Positions 18,177 to 27,922 of a DNA stretch of 64,000 nucleotides are shown in pieces. Both the position numbers and the translations under genes were made by a program. Numbering within the stretch: position 1 is the stretch's first letter; each line of letters starts with the position of its first letter. Source of the DNA: Lachnospiraceae bacterium (lineage in GTDB: Bacteria > Bacillota > Clostridia > Lachnospirales > Lachnospiraceae); contig CAJTCV010000002.1 in the NCBI GenBank assembly GCA_910574805.1, positions 124,001 to 188,000 of the forward strand, read 5' to 3'. The notes under the pieces were generated by a model. The model had not been told where the DNA came from, ran no database searches, and saw nothing but the letters and a program-made list of their open reading frames with translations.

Positions 18177-18968
18177 ATGAATCGCAGGCCAATAAAGTTA
18201 AACATAGAAACATATCCTGAGGCGATCGCGGACTATCTGAAGGACGCTGAACTTTATGACAGCAGCAGTTCGCCTCAGGCCACGGTGACTTTTATCAATA
18301 AAGACGAGGGTTATTTCTTAAAAGAGGCCGCTGAAGGAACTCTGAAAACAGAGGCTTTGATGATGGGGTATCTGCATTCTCTGGGACTGTCCGGGGAAGT
18401 GCTGTATTATGGTTCCTTTCATGGAAAGGATTATCTTTTAAGCAGGAAAATTCGGGGAGAAGATGGTACGCATCCGGACTATTTATCGGAACCAGAGAGA
18501 CTTTGCGACACCACAGCGTTGCTGCTTCGGAAACTGCATGAAATGGATGGGAAAGACTGTCCGGTGCAGGATAGAATCATGACCTATACGGACACGGTAA
18601 AACGTGGGTTTGACAGGAGAAGCTATGAGCCTGATTTATTCAAAGGCATGTGGGAATTTCATTCTTTTTCCGATGCAAAACGTGCGGCAGAAGAAGGGCT
18701 GCCGCTGTTAAAAAAGGAAGTTCTTCTTCACGGCGATTACTGCCTGCCCAATATCATCCTGAATAACTGGGAATTTTCGGGTTACATCGATCTTGACTGC
18801 AGCGGGATTGGAGACCGGCACATGGATGTGTTATGGGGAATCTGGACGCTTAATTATAATCTTGGAACGACCAGGTATACAGATCGTTTTATGGATGCGT
18901 ATGGGAGAGACAGGATTGAACCGGAAAAGCTGCGAATGGTTGCGGCGATGGAGATGATTGGCGGATGA
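18177..18968 (+). CDS. aminoglycoside phosphotransferase-like kinase (APH family)
   Basis: APH-family enzymes phosphorylate small hydroxylated substrates; some give aminoglycoside resistance, many act on unknown metabolites. The product is 263 residues, similar to APH(3') enzymes. The catalytic loop HGDYCLPN carries the Asp and Asn, and YIDLD supplies the magnesium-binding Asp. The ATP-lysine is probably in YFLKEA near residue 60. ATG 18177 is chosen because a CGAGGGAG sits just upstream; an earlier TTG at 18144 is less likely. It lies 112 bases after brxL and may be a separate cargo gene next to the defence island. Drug resistance should not be assumed from the family alone. Confidence 0.75.
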   Translation: MNRRPIKLNIETYPEAIADYLKDAELYDSSSSPQATVTFINKDEGYFLKEAAEGTLKTEALMMGYLHSLGLSGEVLYYGSFHGKDYLLSRKIRGEDGTHPDYLSEPERLCDTTALLLRKLHEMDGKDCPVQDRIMTYTDTVKRGFDRRSYEPDLFKGMWEFHSFSDAKRAAEEGLPLLKKEVLLHGDYCLPNIILNNWEFSGYIDLDCSGIGDRHMDVLWGIWTLNYNLGTTRYTDRFMDAYGRDRIEPEKLRMVAAMEMIGG

Positions 18969-19244
18969 TTGTTGTGCCGTTTGACGAATACTCAGCGGGG
19001 AATGCCACCCAATCGGCCACCCGGTTCGCGGTGATACAACCTGTACGGGTGCAAAATACACCACGACAGTGCGGATAAAAGAAATAACCCCTCCCCTCAT
19101 TTTAGAGAAAACTTAGAGATTATCATGATATGCTGAATCCCGTAACATATGGGAAAGGCAAGTCTGAAAAGCGATTTTCAAGCTTGGCATCGTTTGGGCA
19201 GGCCTGCCGATTCCGGAACAGAAAGTTTTAAGGAGGAACATTTC

Positions 19245-19814
19245 ATGAATCTCAAAGGAAAAAAATTGACAGCAATTTTCTGCCTGCTGTGCATACTCAG
19301 CCTGATGGCTGCGGGCTGCGGTGCTGCCGCAGAGGAGCCTGCAGGGTCAGATGCAGCATCGTCAGCAGACACGGAAGGACAGGAGCCGTCTGCTTCGTCG
19401 GAAACAGGTACGGAAGCGCCGGAAGAGGCGCAGGATAGTCCGGAAGGCAGATGGCACGTCCTGGAGCCGGAGGTGGCGGCTGCCATTGACGCGGATTTTT
19501 CGGGTACGGTGTGGAAAATGGGAGAAGACGCCTTCTACATAGCGGAAGAGAAAGTCATGCTGGAGGAAGACGGATCCATTATCAGCAGCAGTCCGTCTTC
19601 CAACGCAGAGATTCCGGATTCCGATCTGATCGAAGTGGTGTTTGACGAAGATACGTATTTTTATATGCGGACCGTTCAGGGTGACGGAGCATCCCATGAG
19701 GATACCGACGCCGGATTTTCCGATCTGGAGAAAGGAGTTTCTGTGGAACTGAAAGGATATTTTGAAAAGGACGTCTTCCATGCGGAGGAAATACGCATCG
19801 TGAAGGTTTCCTGA
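19245..19814 (+). CDS. lipoprotein of unknown function
   Basis: The product is 189 residues. Residues 1-25 are a lipoprotein signal with a lipobox LMAAGC, so the mature protein starts at the Cys and is held on the outer face of the membrane. A Ser, Ala, Glu-rich linker follows to about residue 65. A small domain with beta-strands such as FSGTVWKMGEDAFYI and a C-terminal FHAEEIRIVKVS comes next, an architecture seen in secreted Clostridial proteins of unknown function. AAGGAGGAACATTTC precedes ATG 19245, so this start is firm. The gene has no operon partner in sight and is followed by a hairpin terminator. Confidence 0.75.
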   Translation: MNLKGKKLTAIFCLLCILSLMAAGCGAAAEEPAGSDAASSADTEGQEPSASSETGTEAPEEAQDSPEGRWHVLEPEVAAAIDADFSGTVWKMGEDAFYIAEEKVMLEEDGSIISSSPSSNAEIPDSDLIEVVFDEDTYFYMRTVQGDGASHEDTDAGFSDLEKGVSVELKGYFEKDVFHAEEIRIVKVS

Positions 19815-19924
19815 TATGGACATCATGGGTCTGTATAGTGATACTCACCGCTTTTGGCATTAATCTGACAGAACTTGACCGCATCAAAGAGTAACACCGA
19901 AACAGTATAGACAATCCATTGAGC

Positions 19925-19965
19925 AGGGGGAAGGTTATCCTGGAGTACCAGGGACTTTCCCTCTT
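19925..19965 (+). terminator. terminator-like hairpin downstream of the lipoprotein gene
   Basis: An outer stem GGGGGAAG / CTTTCCCTC encloses an inner stem CCTGG-agta-CCAGG. A run of six T residues follows. It lies about 110 bases after the stop codon. Confidence 0.65.
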
Positions 19966-20122
19966 TTTTATTTGGGCTGTGAGCGCGGATGCAGAAAGCG
20001 GGCAGCACGGATGCAAAACGTAACCCGGCCAGAGCGCTGCAGATCACAGAGGTCCAAAGAGCAGCCAGGCCCCGGGAACCGTAACGCCGGAGCGGTTTGC
20101 ATGAAAATATTCGGCGTGGTGC

Positions 20123-20151
20123 TTGTCCTCACAGGCGAATTGTGCTAGAAT
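20123..20151 (+). promoter_or_regulatory. probable carB promoter
   Basis: TTGTCC (20123-20128) and TAGAAT (20146-20151) are 17 bases apart and lie about 50 bases before the carB start. Confidence 0.55.
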
Positions 20152-20200
20152 AGACACGATTTAAAAGGATATTGAAAAAGCAAAGCCAAAGAAAGGATAA

Positions 20201-23200
20201 ATGGGTGCATTTATGAAGAGAGAAGACATTCACAAAGTACTGATCATCGGTTCCGGTCCCATCATCATCGGGCAGGCGTGCGAATTTGACTATTCCGGCA
20301 CACAGGCATGCAAGGCGCTGAAGAGCCTTGGGTACGAGATCGTACTGGTGAATTCCAATCCGGCGACGATCATGACCGACCCGGATACGGCGGATATCAC
20401 ATACATCGAACCATTGAACGTGGAAAGGCTGGAGCAGATCATCGCCAAGGAGCGTCCGGATGCGCTGCTTCCGAACCTGGGCGGTCAGTCCGGCCTGAAC
20501 TTATGTTCGGAACTGCAGAGCGCCGGGGTGCTGGACAAATACGGCGTCAAGGTGATCGGCGTACAGGTGGATGCTATTGAGCGGGGAGAGGACCGGATCG
20601 AGTTCAAGAATACCATGAATGCCCTCGAGGTGGAGATGGCCAGAAGCGACGTGGCCTATTCTGTGGAGGAGGCGCTCTCCATCGCGGACCGTCTGGGCTA
20701 TCCGGTGGTGCTGCGCCCGGCCTATACCATGGGCGGCGCCGGCGGCGGACTGGTATATAATAAGGAAGAGTTAAAGACAGTTTGTGCCAGAGGCCTGCAG
20801 GCCAGCCTGGTGGGACAGGTGCTGGTGGAAGAGTCCATCCTGGGCTGGGAGGAGCTGGAGCTGGAAGTGGTCCGGGATGCCAAAGGCAATATGATCACCG
20901 TCTGCTTCATCGAGAATATCGACCCGGTGGGCGTGCACACGGGTGATTCCTTCTGCTCGGCGCCCATGCTGACTATCTCGGAAGAGGTGCAGAAAAAGCT
21001 GCAGGAGCAGGCTTACAAGATCGTGGATGCGATCCAGGTCATCGGCGGCACCAACGTGCAGTTTGCCCATGACCCGGTATCCGGACGGATCGTGGTCATC
21101 GAGATCAATCCCAGAACCTCCCGTTCCTCCGCGCTGGCGAGCAAGGCGACGGGCTTCCCCATCGCACTGATCTCCGCGAAGCTGGCCAGCGGCCTGACCC
21201 TGGACGAGATCCCCTGCGGCAAATACGGCACGCTGGACAAATACGTGCCGGACGGGGAATACGTGGTTATCAAATTTGCAAGATGGGCTTTTGAGAAATT
21301 TAAGGGCGTGGAGGACAAGCTGGGCACCCAGATGCGCGCCGTGGGCGAGGTCATGAGCATCGGCAAGACCTATAAGGAGGCGTTCCAGAAAGCCATTCGT
21401 TCTCTGGAAAAGAGCCGTTATGGGCTGGGACATGTGGGCGATCTGGATAAAAAGAGCAAGAAAGAGCTGCTCACTATGCTGATGACGCCCTGCAGCGAGC
21501 GCCATTTCATTATGTATGAGGCACTGAGAAAAGGCGCTTCCGTGGAGGAGATCTACAACCTGACAAAGGTGAAGGTCTGGTTCATTCAGCAGATGAAGGA
21601 GCTGGTGGAAGAGGAAGAGGCGCTTGTTAAAAAATATACAGGCAAGCTTCCGTCAGCAGAAGATCTGCGGCAGGCAAAGCTTGACGGCTTTTCGGATAAA
21701 TATTTAAGCGAGATCCTGGGCGTCTCTGAGGAGGCCATTCGGAACGAGCGGACGGCAAACGGCGTGGTGGAAGCCTGGGAGGGCGTCCATGTGAGCGGCA
21801 CTAAAGACAGCGCCTACTACTATTCCAGCTATCATATGAAGGACGAAAGTCCGGTGGATACGGACCGGCCGAAGGTCATGATCCTGGGCGGCGGGCCCAA
21901 CCGGATCGGACAGGGCATTGAGTTCGATTACTGCTGCGTCCATGCGGCAAAGGCCCTGCGGAAGCTGGGATTTTCCACGATCATCGTCAACTGCAACCCG
22001 GAGACCGTGTCCACGGACTACGACACGTCGGACAAGCTGTATTTTGAGCCGCTGACTCTGGAGGATGTGCTGGCGATCTACGAGAAGGAACAGCCAGTGG
22101 GTGTGATCGCCCAGTTTGGAGGACAGACGCCCCTGAATCTGGCGGCGGACCTGAAGAAATACGGGGTAAATATTCTGGGCACCACGCCGGAGACCATCGA
22201 TCTGGCCGAGGACCGGGATCTGTTCCGGGAGATGATGGAGCGTCTGCAGATCCCCATGCCGGAGGCCGGCATGGCGGTGGATGTGGAGGAAGCCCTCGAC
22301 ACGGCTCACCGGATCGGCTATCCGGTCATGGTGCGCCCCTCCTATGTACTGGGCGGACGCGGTATGGAAGTGGTCTACGACGATGAAGCACTGACTTTCT
22401 ACATGCAGCAGGCTGTGGGCGTGACGCCGGACCGTCCGATTCTCATCGACCGGTTCCTGCATCATGCGACGGAGTGCGAGGCAGACGCCATCAGCGATGG
22501 AGAACATGTGTTTGTTCCGTCTGTCATGGAGCATATCGAGCTGGCGGGCATCCATTCCGGAGATTCTGCCTGCATCATCCCGCCCAGAGGTCTGACAGAG
22601 GCGCAGGTGGAGACCATCAAGGATTACACGAGAAAGATCGCCAGCGAGATGCATGTGGTGGGGCTTATGAACATGCAGTATGCCATCGAGGACGGTAAAG
22701 TATTTGTCATCGAGGCCAATCCCCGGGCGTCCCGGACCGTGCCGCTGGTATCCAAGGTATGCGGCATCAACATGGTGCAGATCGCCACGGATATCATTAC
22801 CATGCCCTTTACAAAGCATGAAAGCCCGGTGCCGGCGCTGAAAGAGAAGAAATTCGCCCATTACGGTGTGAAGGAAGCGGTGTTCCCGTTCAATATGTTC
22901 CCGGAGGTGGACCCGATCCTGGGGCCGGAGATGCGTTCCACCGGAGAGGTGCTGGGGCTGTCGGCAGACTTTGGAGACGCGTTCTACAAGGCGGAAGAGG
23001 CGACCAAGAACCAGATCCCCACAGAGGGCTGTGTGCTGATCTCGGTCAACGACCGGGATAAGGCGGAGCTTGTGGAGGTTGCAAAGGGCTTCCATGAGTG
23101 CGGTTTCTCCATCATGGCCACCGGACGGACCTGCGACATGATCGAGGCGGCAGGGATCCCGGCGCTGAAGGTGTGGAAGATCAATGAGGGGCGGCCCAAC

Positions 23201-23437
23201 ATTCTGGATAAGATCACCAACGGCAAGATTCAGCTTATCGTCAACACGCCCATCGGCAAGAAGGGCGCCGTGGACGACAGCTATATCCGCAAGGCGGCGG
23301 TGAAGAACAAGATCCCGTACATGACGACCATGGCCATGGCAAAGGCGACGGTGGAGGGTATCCGCTCCGCAAAGCGGGACGGAAAACTGCCGGTGAAGTC
23401 TCTGCAGGAGTTCCATGCGGAGATTACGGATAAATAA
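20201..23437 (+). CDS. carB: carbamoyl-phosphate synthase large subunit
   Basis: CarB makes carbamoyl phosphate from bicarbonate, two ATP and ammonia delivered by the small subunit CarA, feeding arginine and pyrimidine synthesis. The product has 1078 residues, or 1074 from ATG 20213; the E. coli enzyme has 1073. Both ATP-grasp halves are visible. The first begins with VLIIGSGPIIIGQACEFDYSG and the second near residue 560 with VMILGGGPNRIGQGIEFDYCC. A C-terminal MGS-like regulatory domain from about residue 935 ends the protein. The gene is GC-rich and clearly chromosomal. No carA lies on either side, so the small subunit must be encoded elsewhere. AAAGGA sits three bases before ATG 20201, so the choice between the two starts is open. 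Confidence 0.97.
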   Translation: MGAFMKREDIHKVLIIGSGPIIIGQACEFDYSGTQACKALKSLGYEIVLVNSNPATIMTDPDTADITYIEPLNVERLEQIIAKERPDALLPNLGGQSGLNLCSELQSAGVLDKYGVKVIGVQVDAIERGEDRIEFKNTMNALEVEMARSDVAYSVEEALSIADRLGYPVVLRPAYTMGGAGGGLVYNKEELKTVCARGLQASLVGQVLVEESILGWEELELEVVRDAKGNMITVCFIENIDPVGVHTGDSFCSAPMLTISEEVQKKLQEQAYKIVDAIQVIGGTNVQFAHDPVSGRIVVIEINPRTSRSSALASKATGFPIALISAKLASGLTLDEIPCGKYGTLDKYVPDGEYVVIKFARWAFEKFKGVEDKLGTQMRAVGEVMSIGKTYKEAFQKAIRSLEKSRYGLGHVGDLDKKSKKELLTMLMTPCSERHFIMYEALRKGASVEEIYNLTKVKVWFIQQMKELVEEEEALVKKYTGKLPSAEDLRQAKLDGFSDKYLSEILGVSEEAIRNERTANGVVEAWEGVHVSGTKDSAYYYSSYHMKDESPVDTDRPKVMILGGGPNRIGQGIEFDYCCVHAAKALRKLGFSTIIVNCNPETVSTDYDTSDKLYFEPLTLEDVLAIYEKEQPVGVIAQFGGQTPLNLAADLKKYGVNILGTTPETIDLAEDRDLFREMMERLQIPMPEAGMAVDVEEALDTAHRIGYPVMVRPSYVLGGRGMEVVYDDEALTFYMQQAVGVTPDRPILIDRFLHHATECEADAISDGEHVFVPSVMEHIELAGIHSGDSACIIPPRGLTEAQVETIKDYTRKIASEMHVVGLMNMQYAIEDGKVFVIEANPRASRTVPLVSKVCGINMVQIATDIITMPFTKHESPVPALKEKKFAHYGVKEAVFPFNMFPEVDPILGPEMRSTGEVLGLSADFGDAFYKAEEATKNQIPTEGCVLISVNDRDKAELVEVAKGFHECGFSIMATGRTCDMIEAAGIPALKVWKINEGRPNILDKITNGKIQLIVNTPIGKKGAVDDSYIRKAAVKNKIPYMTTMAMAKATVEGIRSAKRDGKLPVKSLQEFHAEITDK

Positions 23438-23522
23438 AAGTGTGAAAAGTGATGCCGCCGTCTGCTCCCTTTCGGCGGCTGAGCTTTGGCATACTTAAAA
23501 ATAAAAGAGAGGAGTATAAGTG

Positions 23523-24524
23523 ATGAGAAAGTGGAACTATGCAGTAGCGGCCCTGGTGCTGCCGGCGATGCTTCTGGGAGGATGTGCGGAGCAGCTGGAA
23601 CTTGCCAGGGAGCAGATGGGGCTTTCGGAGAAGGATAAGCGCACGGACGATCAGATCATCAGCGATTTTCTGACGGCCTATCAGGAAGGGGACTTTGAGG
23701 CTATGGAGCCTTATTTTGATGAAGATAATCTGCTGCGTCTGTTTTGTCAGGGCCAGGAAAACGGCGGTGAGATGGCGGAGGTGTACAGGAAGGTCTGGGA
23801 GCTGACGAAAGACTTTACCTTTACGGCGGAGGCTGTGGAGGGAAAAGAGGCGTGGGGGGAGGTAACGCTGCATCTTCAGACGAATGAGATCGTATCCGGC
23901 ATTCCCGACGCCATGTGGTCGGCGATTCAGGCCCAGACGGAGAATGGAGACGACAGCTTTGCCGATCTTCCGGGGTGGCTGGGGGATGCGCTTCAGACCG
24001 GAGATCCCATTGATGAAGAGCTTACGGTGTATGTTTCACACCGGTCGGACGGAGACCGGATTGATTCGTCCGCATGCCGGGAGATGTACGAGAAGCTCAC
24101 CGGCGGCTTTTATGATTACATCGACATGACCATGACTACCTGCACGGCGGAAAACGATTCCTATTATGTGGCGGCCCAGGGAGATTCCATCATCGGTATG
24201 GTGGAGACGGCGGTACAGACGGAAGGAACGGAAGGACTGACGGAGGAAGACGTTCAGGCGTATGAGGACGGGTTTCAGGCCATGACCGGCGTGGCGGCCA
24301 AAGCCAGCCTCAGGGAGGACGGAAGCGTGGAGCTTCGGTTCGGCGTGGACTTTGATCAGGCCAGCAGCACGGCGCTGGCGAATCTGGGCGTGATCAGCGA
24401 CCGGGTCAACTCATACGGAGGATATCTGAGCCTCTGGTCCACCATCGACAGCTTCAAAGAGGGCGGAATGACCTGTGAGACGAACGACTTCGGCTCCGGA
24501 GCCGCGGCGTCGGAAGAAGAGTAA
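23523..24524 (+). CDS. lipoprotein of unknown function (DUF5105-like)
   Basis: The product is about 333 residues. A signal peptide with lipobox LLGGC at residues 17-21 predicts a membrane-anchored extracellular lipoprotein. The mature part begins with a short helix, then a region resembling the NTF2-like DUF5105 fold seen in Firmicute lipoproteins (ISDFLTAYQEGDFEAMEPYF). It ends with an acidic tail. I cannot name a ligand. ATG 23523 has GAGAGGAG eight bases upstream; the GTG at 23520 is a possible alternative. The gene follows carB by 85 bases, with a GCCGCC/GGCGGC hairpin between them, so it is probably an independent unit. Confidence 0.65.
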   Translation: MRKWNYAVAALVLPAMLLGGCAEQLELAREQMGLSEKDKRTDDQIISDFLTAYQEGDFEAMEPYFDEDNLLRLFCQGQENGGEMAEVYRKVWELTKDFTFTAEAVEGKEAWGEVTLHLQTNEIVSGIPDAMWSAIQAQTENGDDSFADLPGWLGDALQTGDPIDEELTVYVSHRSDGDRIDSSACREMYEKLTGGFYDYIDMTMTTCTAENDSYYVAAQGDSIIGMVETAVQTEGTEGLTEEDVQAYEDGFQAMTGVAAKASLREDGSVELRFGVDFDQASSTALANLGVISDRVNSYGGYLSLWSTIDSFKEGGMTCETNDFGSGAAASEEE

Positions 24525-24539
24525 ATTTGTATCAAGGAA

Positions 24540-24580
24540 CCCGGGGCGGATGGTTTTGACTCGTTTGCCTCGGGTATTTT
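24540..24580 (+). terminator. possible terminator after the lipoprotein gene
   Basis: CCCGGGGC (24540-24547) can pair with GCCTCGGG (24567-24574) with one mismatch, and a short T-rich run follows. Confidence 0.45.
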
Positions 24581-24639
24581 GCTGCTGTTTTTCAAAGGCT
24601 CAGATATGTTCAGACACGGTAACAGGAAGGGAGAACCTC

Positions 24640-25515
24640 ATGGAAGACGCTTACGTACTGCAGTTATCCGACCGGAAATTTTCCGATCTGTATCTGTGCT
24701 ACTGCGGTTATGCCAAATGCGAGCCGCTGCACAGCTTCGGGCCGGCGGTGCGGTCCAACTACCTGATTCATTATATCCTGGAAGGAAAGGGGCATTACCG
24801 GGCCGGCGGGAAAAGGTACAACCTGCAGGCAGGACAGGGTTTCCTGATTGAACCGGGAACGAAGATTTTCTATGAGGCGGACGAGGAGGCTCCCTGGACG
24901 TATCTGTGGGTCGGATTTCACGGCCGGCGTGCGGAGGAATATCTGAGGGATGCGGGACTGGGGGACGGAAGGTTGATCTTCTGCAGCGAACGGGGGGAGG
25001 AGCTGAAGAAGCTGGTGGTCCGGATGCTGAAAAACTACACGATCACCGCCACGGACCAGTTCCTCCTGGAGGGCAGTCTGTATCTGTTTTTATCCATTCT
25101 CGCAGAAGATACGGCCCGCTCTCCGGCCCAGGAGCACGGAGCGGACAACATGTATATCAAAAAGGCGCTGGGGTATATCCAGGATAATTACGGACATTCC
25201 ATCCGGGTGGCGGATATCGCAGAATATGTGTGCATCAATCGGAGCTATCTGTATACCCTGTTCCGGGAACATGTGGGAAGCTCGCCCCAGGAGTATCTTT
25301 CCGACTACCGCCTTGCCCGGGCGGAGGAATTTTTAAAAGGCATGGAACTGTCCGTGGAGAGTGTGGCCTATTCCTGCGGCTACCGGGACCCGGCCGCGTT
25401 CGGCAGGGCGTTTAAAGAAAAGAACGGGATCACGCCCTTGCAGTACCGGAAGAAATACCGGACGGAGCAGTCAGAACTTCAGAAGAAGCGAAGGGAGATG
25501 TCTTTCCGGACGTGA
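24640..25515 (+). CDS. AraC-family transcriptional regulator
   Basis: The product is 291 residues. An N-terminal cupin-like sensor domain (about residues 1-150) includes YILEGKGHYRAGGKRY, typical of AraC sugar regulators. The C-terminal 100 residues hold two helix-turn-helix units: IRVADIAEYVCINRSYLYTLF and the second around VESVAYSCGYRDPAAFGRAFK, ending in PLQYRKKYR. ATG 24640 follows AGGAAGGGAG; the frame extends upstream but without a better start. The alpha-galactosidase gene begins 114 bases downstream on the same strand. The regulator therefore probably senses an alpha-galactoside or galactose and activates that gene. This pairing is very common in Lachnospiraceae. Confidence 0.9.
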   Translation: MEDAYVLQLSDRKFSDLYLCYCGYAKCEPLHSFGPAVRSNYLIHYILEGKGHYRAGGKRYNLQAGQGFLIEPGTKIFYEADEEAPWTYLWVGFHGRRAEEYLRDAGLGDGRLIFCSERGEELKKLVVRMLKNYTITATDQFLLEGSLYLFLSILAEDTARSPAQEHGADNMYIKKALGYIQDNYGHSIRVADIAEYVCINRSYLYTLFREHVGSSPQEYLSDYRLARAEEFLKGMELSVESVAYSCGYRDPAAFGRAFKEKNGITPLQYRKKYRTEQSELQKKRREMSFRT

Positions 25516-25629
25516 GAAGAGGCGTCCTGCAACATCTAACATTCTGCATATTTTTTATAACAAATACGGCTATCTATCGTGTTTTCTTTTATGCCATAAT
25601 AAGGCAACAAAACAAAAGGAGAACATCCC

Positions 25630-27867
25630 ATGAGCATCTTATTTAGTGAGAGAACACAGACATTTCATCTGTATAATGAAGAGATGAGCTACATTATGGC
25701 CGTATTGCCGAACGGCCATCTTGGACAGCTGTATTTTGGAAAGAGAATTCATCATAAAGAAGATTTTTCTTATCTGCAGGAGCGGGTGCACCGTTCCATG
25801 ACGTCTTATGTGTACGACGATGACGATACCTTTTCTCTGGAGCATACCAGACAGGAATACGGCGTATACGGAACTACAGATTTCCGGCATCCGGCAGTGT
25901 CGATCCTGCAGAAGAACGGGAGCGCCATATCGGATTTTGTATACAGAGGCCATGAGATCCTGCAGGGAAAGCCAAAGCTTTCGGGACTTCCGGCGACCTA
26001 TACGGAGGATCCGGGGGAAGCAGAGACTCTGGCCGTGAAGCTTCAGGATCCGCTGACCGGTATCGTGCTCACGCTTCTCTATACGATTTTTGCAGAAGGA
26101 GGGATTCTCGCCCGCAGCGCGGAATTTCAGAACGAGGGCAAGGAGGCGGTGCATCTGACCAGGGCCATGAGTCTGTGTCTTGATCTGCTGGACTGTGAAT
26201 ACGAGTGGCTGCAGTTTTCCGGCGCCTGGGCCAGGGAGCGGCATCTGAAGGTACGCAGACTGGAACAGGGGATCCAGGCAGTGGACAGCATCCGGGGGAA
26301 TTCGTCTCACGAGCAGAATCCATTTATCGTGTTAAAGCGTCCCACCGCAGATGAGACGCAGGGGGAAGTGATCGGATTCAGCCTTGTCTACAGCGGCAAT
26401 TTCCTGGCGCAGGCACAGGTGGATACGCAGGATACCACCCGGGTGCTCCTGGGCATTCATCCTTTTGGATTCAGGTGGAAACTGGAGCCGGGAGAATCTT
26501 TCCAGACGCCGGAAGCTGTGATGGTCTATTCTCACAGAGGGCTGGAACATATGAGCCGTACTTTCCACCGGCTGTACCGGACCCGTCTGGCCAGAGGATA
26601 CTGGAGAGACCGGGAACGTCCGATCCTCAATAATAACTGGGAAGCCACTTATTTTGATTTTACCGAGGACCGTCTGGTGAAAATCGCAGAAAAAGCAAAG
26701 GAATGCGGAGTGGAGCTGTTTGTGCTGGACGATGGCTGGTTCGGCGGCAGGAGAAATGACCATGCGGGGCTCGGAGACTGGACGGCCAACAAAGATCTGC
26801 TGTCGGGCGGAATTGCAGGACTGGCAGACAGGATCGAAGCCCTTGGCATGAAATTCGGCCTGTGGTTCGAGCCGGAGATGGTAAATCCCGATTCGGATCT
26901 GTATCGGGCGCATCCGGACTGGATTCTGAGGACGCCGGGAAGACACGCCTCTCTGGGGAGGCATCAGCATGTGCTGGATTTTTCCCGCCGGGAAGTGGTG
27001 GATGCGATCTATGAGATGATGGCGAAATTTCTGGCCGGGGCAAAGATCTCCTATATCAAATGGGATATGAACCGGAGTATTACAGAGTGTTATTCCGAAG
27101 GGCTTCCCGCTGACCGGCAGGGGGAGGTGTTCCACCGTTATATCCTGGGGGTCTATGAGCTGTATGACCGTCTGACGTCCGCGTTTCCCGAGGTGCTGTT
27201 CGAATCCTGTGCCAGCGGAGGCGGGCGGTTCGATCCGGGACTTCTGTATTATGCGCCCCAGGCATGGGCGAGTGATGATTCGGATGCCGTGGAGCGGCTG
27301 AAGATCCAGTATGGGACTTCCTTCTGCTATCCCGTCAGCAGCATCGGAAGCCATGTGTCCGTGACGCCGAATCATCAGGTGTACCGGAATACGCCCCTTT
27401 ACACCAGGGCAAATGTGGCATATTTCGGCACGTTTGGCTATGAACTGGATCTGAATAAACTGACGGAGGAGGAGATCGCTCAGGTAAAAGAACAGATCAG
27501 ATTTATGAAACGTTACCGCGGTCTGATTCAGTTCGGCGACTTCTACCGTCTGAGCAGTCCTTTTGAAAAAAATGTGACCGCATGGATGGTGGTCAGCGGG
27601 GACAAAAGAGAGGCGGTCGTCGGCTGGTATAAGGTATTAAACGGCGCCAACATGCCTCTTTCCAGGCTCCGTCTGAACGGTCTGGAGGAAAGTCTGTCCT
27701 ATAAGCTCTGTGAATATGGCCGGGAGAGCAGCGGAGTTTATTATGGAGACGAACTGATGAATGCAGGGATCGTGACCACGGACACCCGGATCGTGGATGG
27801 AGCCCTGGATAAAAAACACAGCTGCGACTTTGACTCCAGAATCTTTGTGCTGAAGGCGGAGGGGTGA
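25630..27867 (+). CDS. alpha-galactosidase, glycoside hydrolase family 36
   Basis: GH36 enzymes release terminal alpha-galactose from raffinose, stachyose, melibiose and galactomannan side chains. The product is 745 residues, typical of cytoplasmic bacterial GH36 tetramers, with no signal peptide. The N-terminal beta-sandwich is followed by the barrel from about residue 320. The nucleophile is Asp479 in YIKWDMNR and the acid/base Asp549 in WASDDSDA. These positions match the Geobacillus enzyme (Asp478 and Asp548). A further family signature, FVLDDGWFGGR, is present. AAAGGAGAAC precedes the ATG. The upstream AraC gene is the likely regulator. No sugar transporter gene accompanies it here, so uptake must come from elsewhere. 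Confidence 0.95.
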   Translation: MSILFSERTQTFHLYNEEMSYIMAVLPNGHLGQLYFGKRIHHKEDFSYLQERVHRSMTSYVYDDDDTFSLEHTRQEYGVYGTTDFRHPAVSILQKNGSAISDFVYRGHEILQGKPKLSGLPATYTEDPGEAETLAVKLQDPLTGIVLTLLYTIFAEGGILARSAEFQNEGKEAVHLTRAMSLCLDLLDCEYEWLQFSGAWARERHLKVRRLEQGIQAVDSIRGNSSHEQNPFIVLKRPTADETQGEVIGFSLVYSGNFLAQAQVDTQDTTRVLLGIHPFGFRWKLEPGESFQTPEAVMVYSHRGLEHMSRTFHRLYRTRLARGYWRDRERPILNNNWEATYFDFTEDRLVKIAEKAKECGVELFVLDDGWFGGRRNDHAGLGDWTANKDLLSGGIAGLADRIEALGMKFGLWFEPEMVNPDSDLYRAHPDWILRTPGRHASLGRHQHVLDFSRREVVDAIYEMMAKFLAGAKISYIKWDMNRSITECYSEGLPADRQGEVFHRYILGVYELYDRLTSAFPEVLFESCASGGGRFDPGLLYYAPQAWASDDSDAVERLKIQYGTSFCYPVSSIGSHVSVTPNHQVYRNTPLYTRANVAYFGTFGYELDLNKLTEEEIAQVKEQIRFMKRYRGLIQFGDFYRLSSPFEKNVTAWMVVSGDKREAVVGWYKVLNGANMPLSRLRLNGLEESLSYKLCEYGRESSGVYYGDELMNAGIVTTDTRIVDGALDKKHSCDFDSRIFVLKAEG

Positions 27868-27891
27868 CAGAGGCTGATGGCTGTTTTCCGT

Positions 27892-27915
27892 GCCGCAGGG
27901 GTTCTTCCCTGCGGC
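27892..27915. terminator. hairpin between the convergent alpha-galactosidase and surface-protein genes
   Basis: A perfect nine-base stem GCCGCAGGG / CCCTGCGGC encloses the loop GTTCTT. It lies between two convergent stop codons and probably serves both, although the T-run on the plus side is short. Confidence 0.6.
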
Positions 27916-27922
27916 CGGTTCT

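Larger units (their letters stand above)
19815..20200. other. intergenic region before carB
   Basis: No gene was found in these 386 bases. The region holds a terminator-like hairpin (19925-19965) and the carB promoter (20123-20151). I saw no pyrimidine-attenuation (PyrR-type) antiterminator that I could support. Confidence 0.6.

Noticed and set aside
18177-18968. Reading the APH-like gene as an aminoglycoside resistance gene
   Set aside because: The motif supports the kinase family only. The family has many non-resistance members, and no known resistance context is present.
21704-23416. Long open frame on the minus strand inside carB
   Set aside because: It is antisense to a clear carB gene in GC-rich sequence. 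It has no recognised product and no ribosome binding site.
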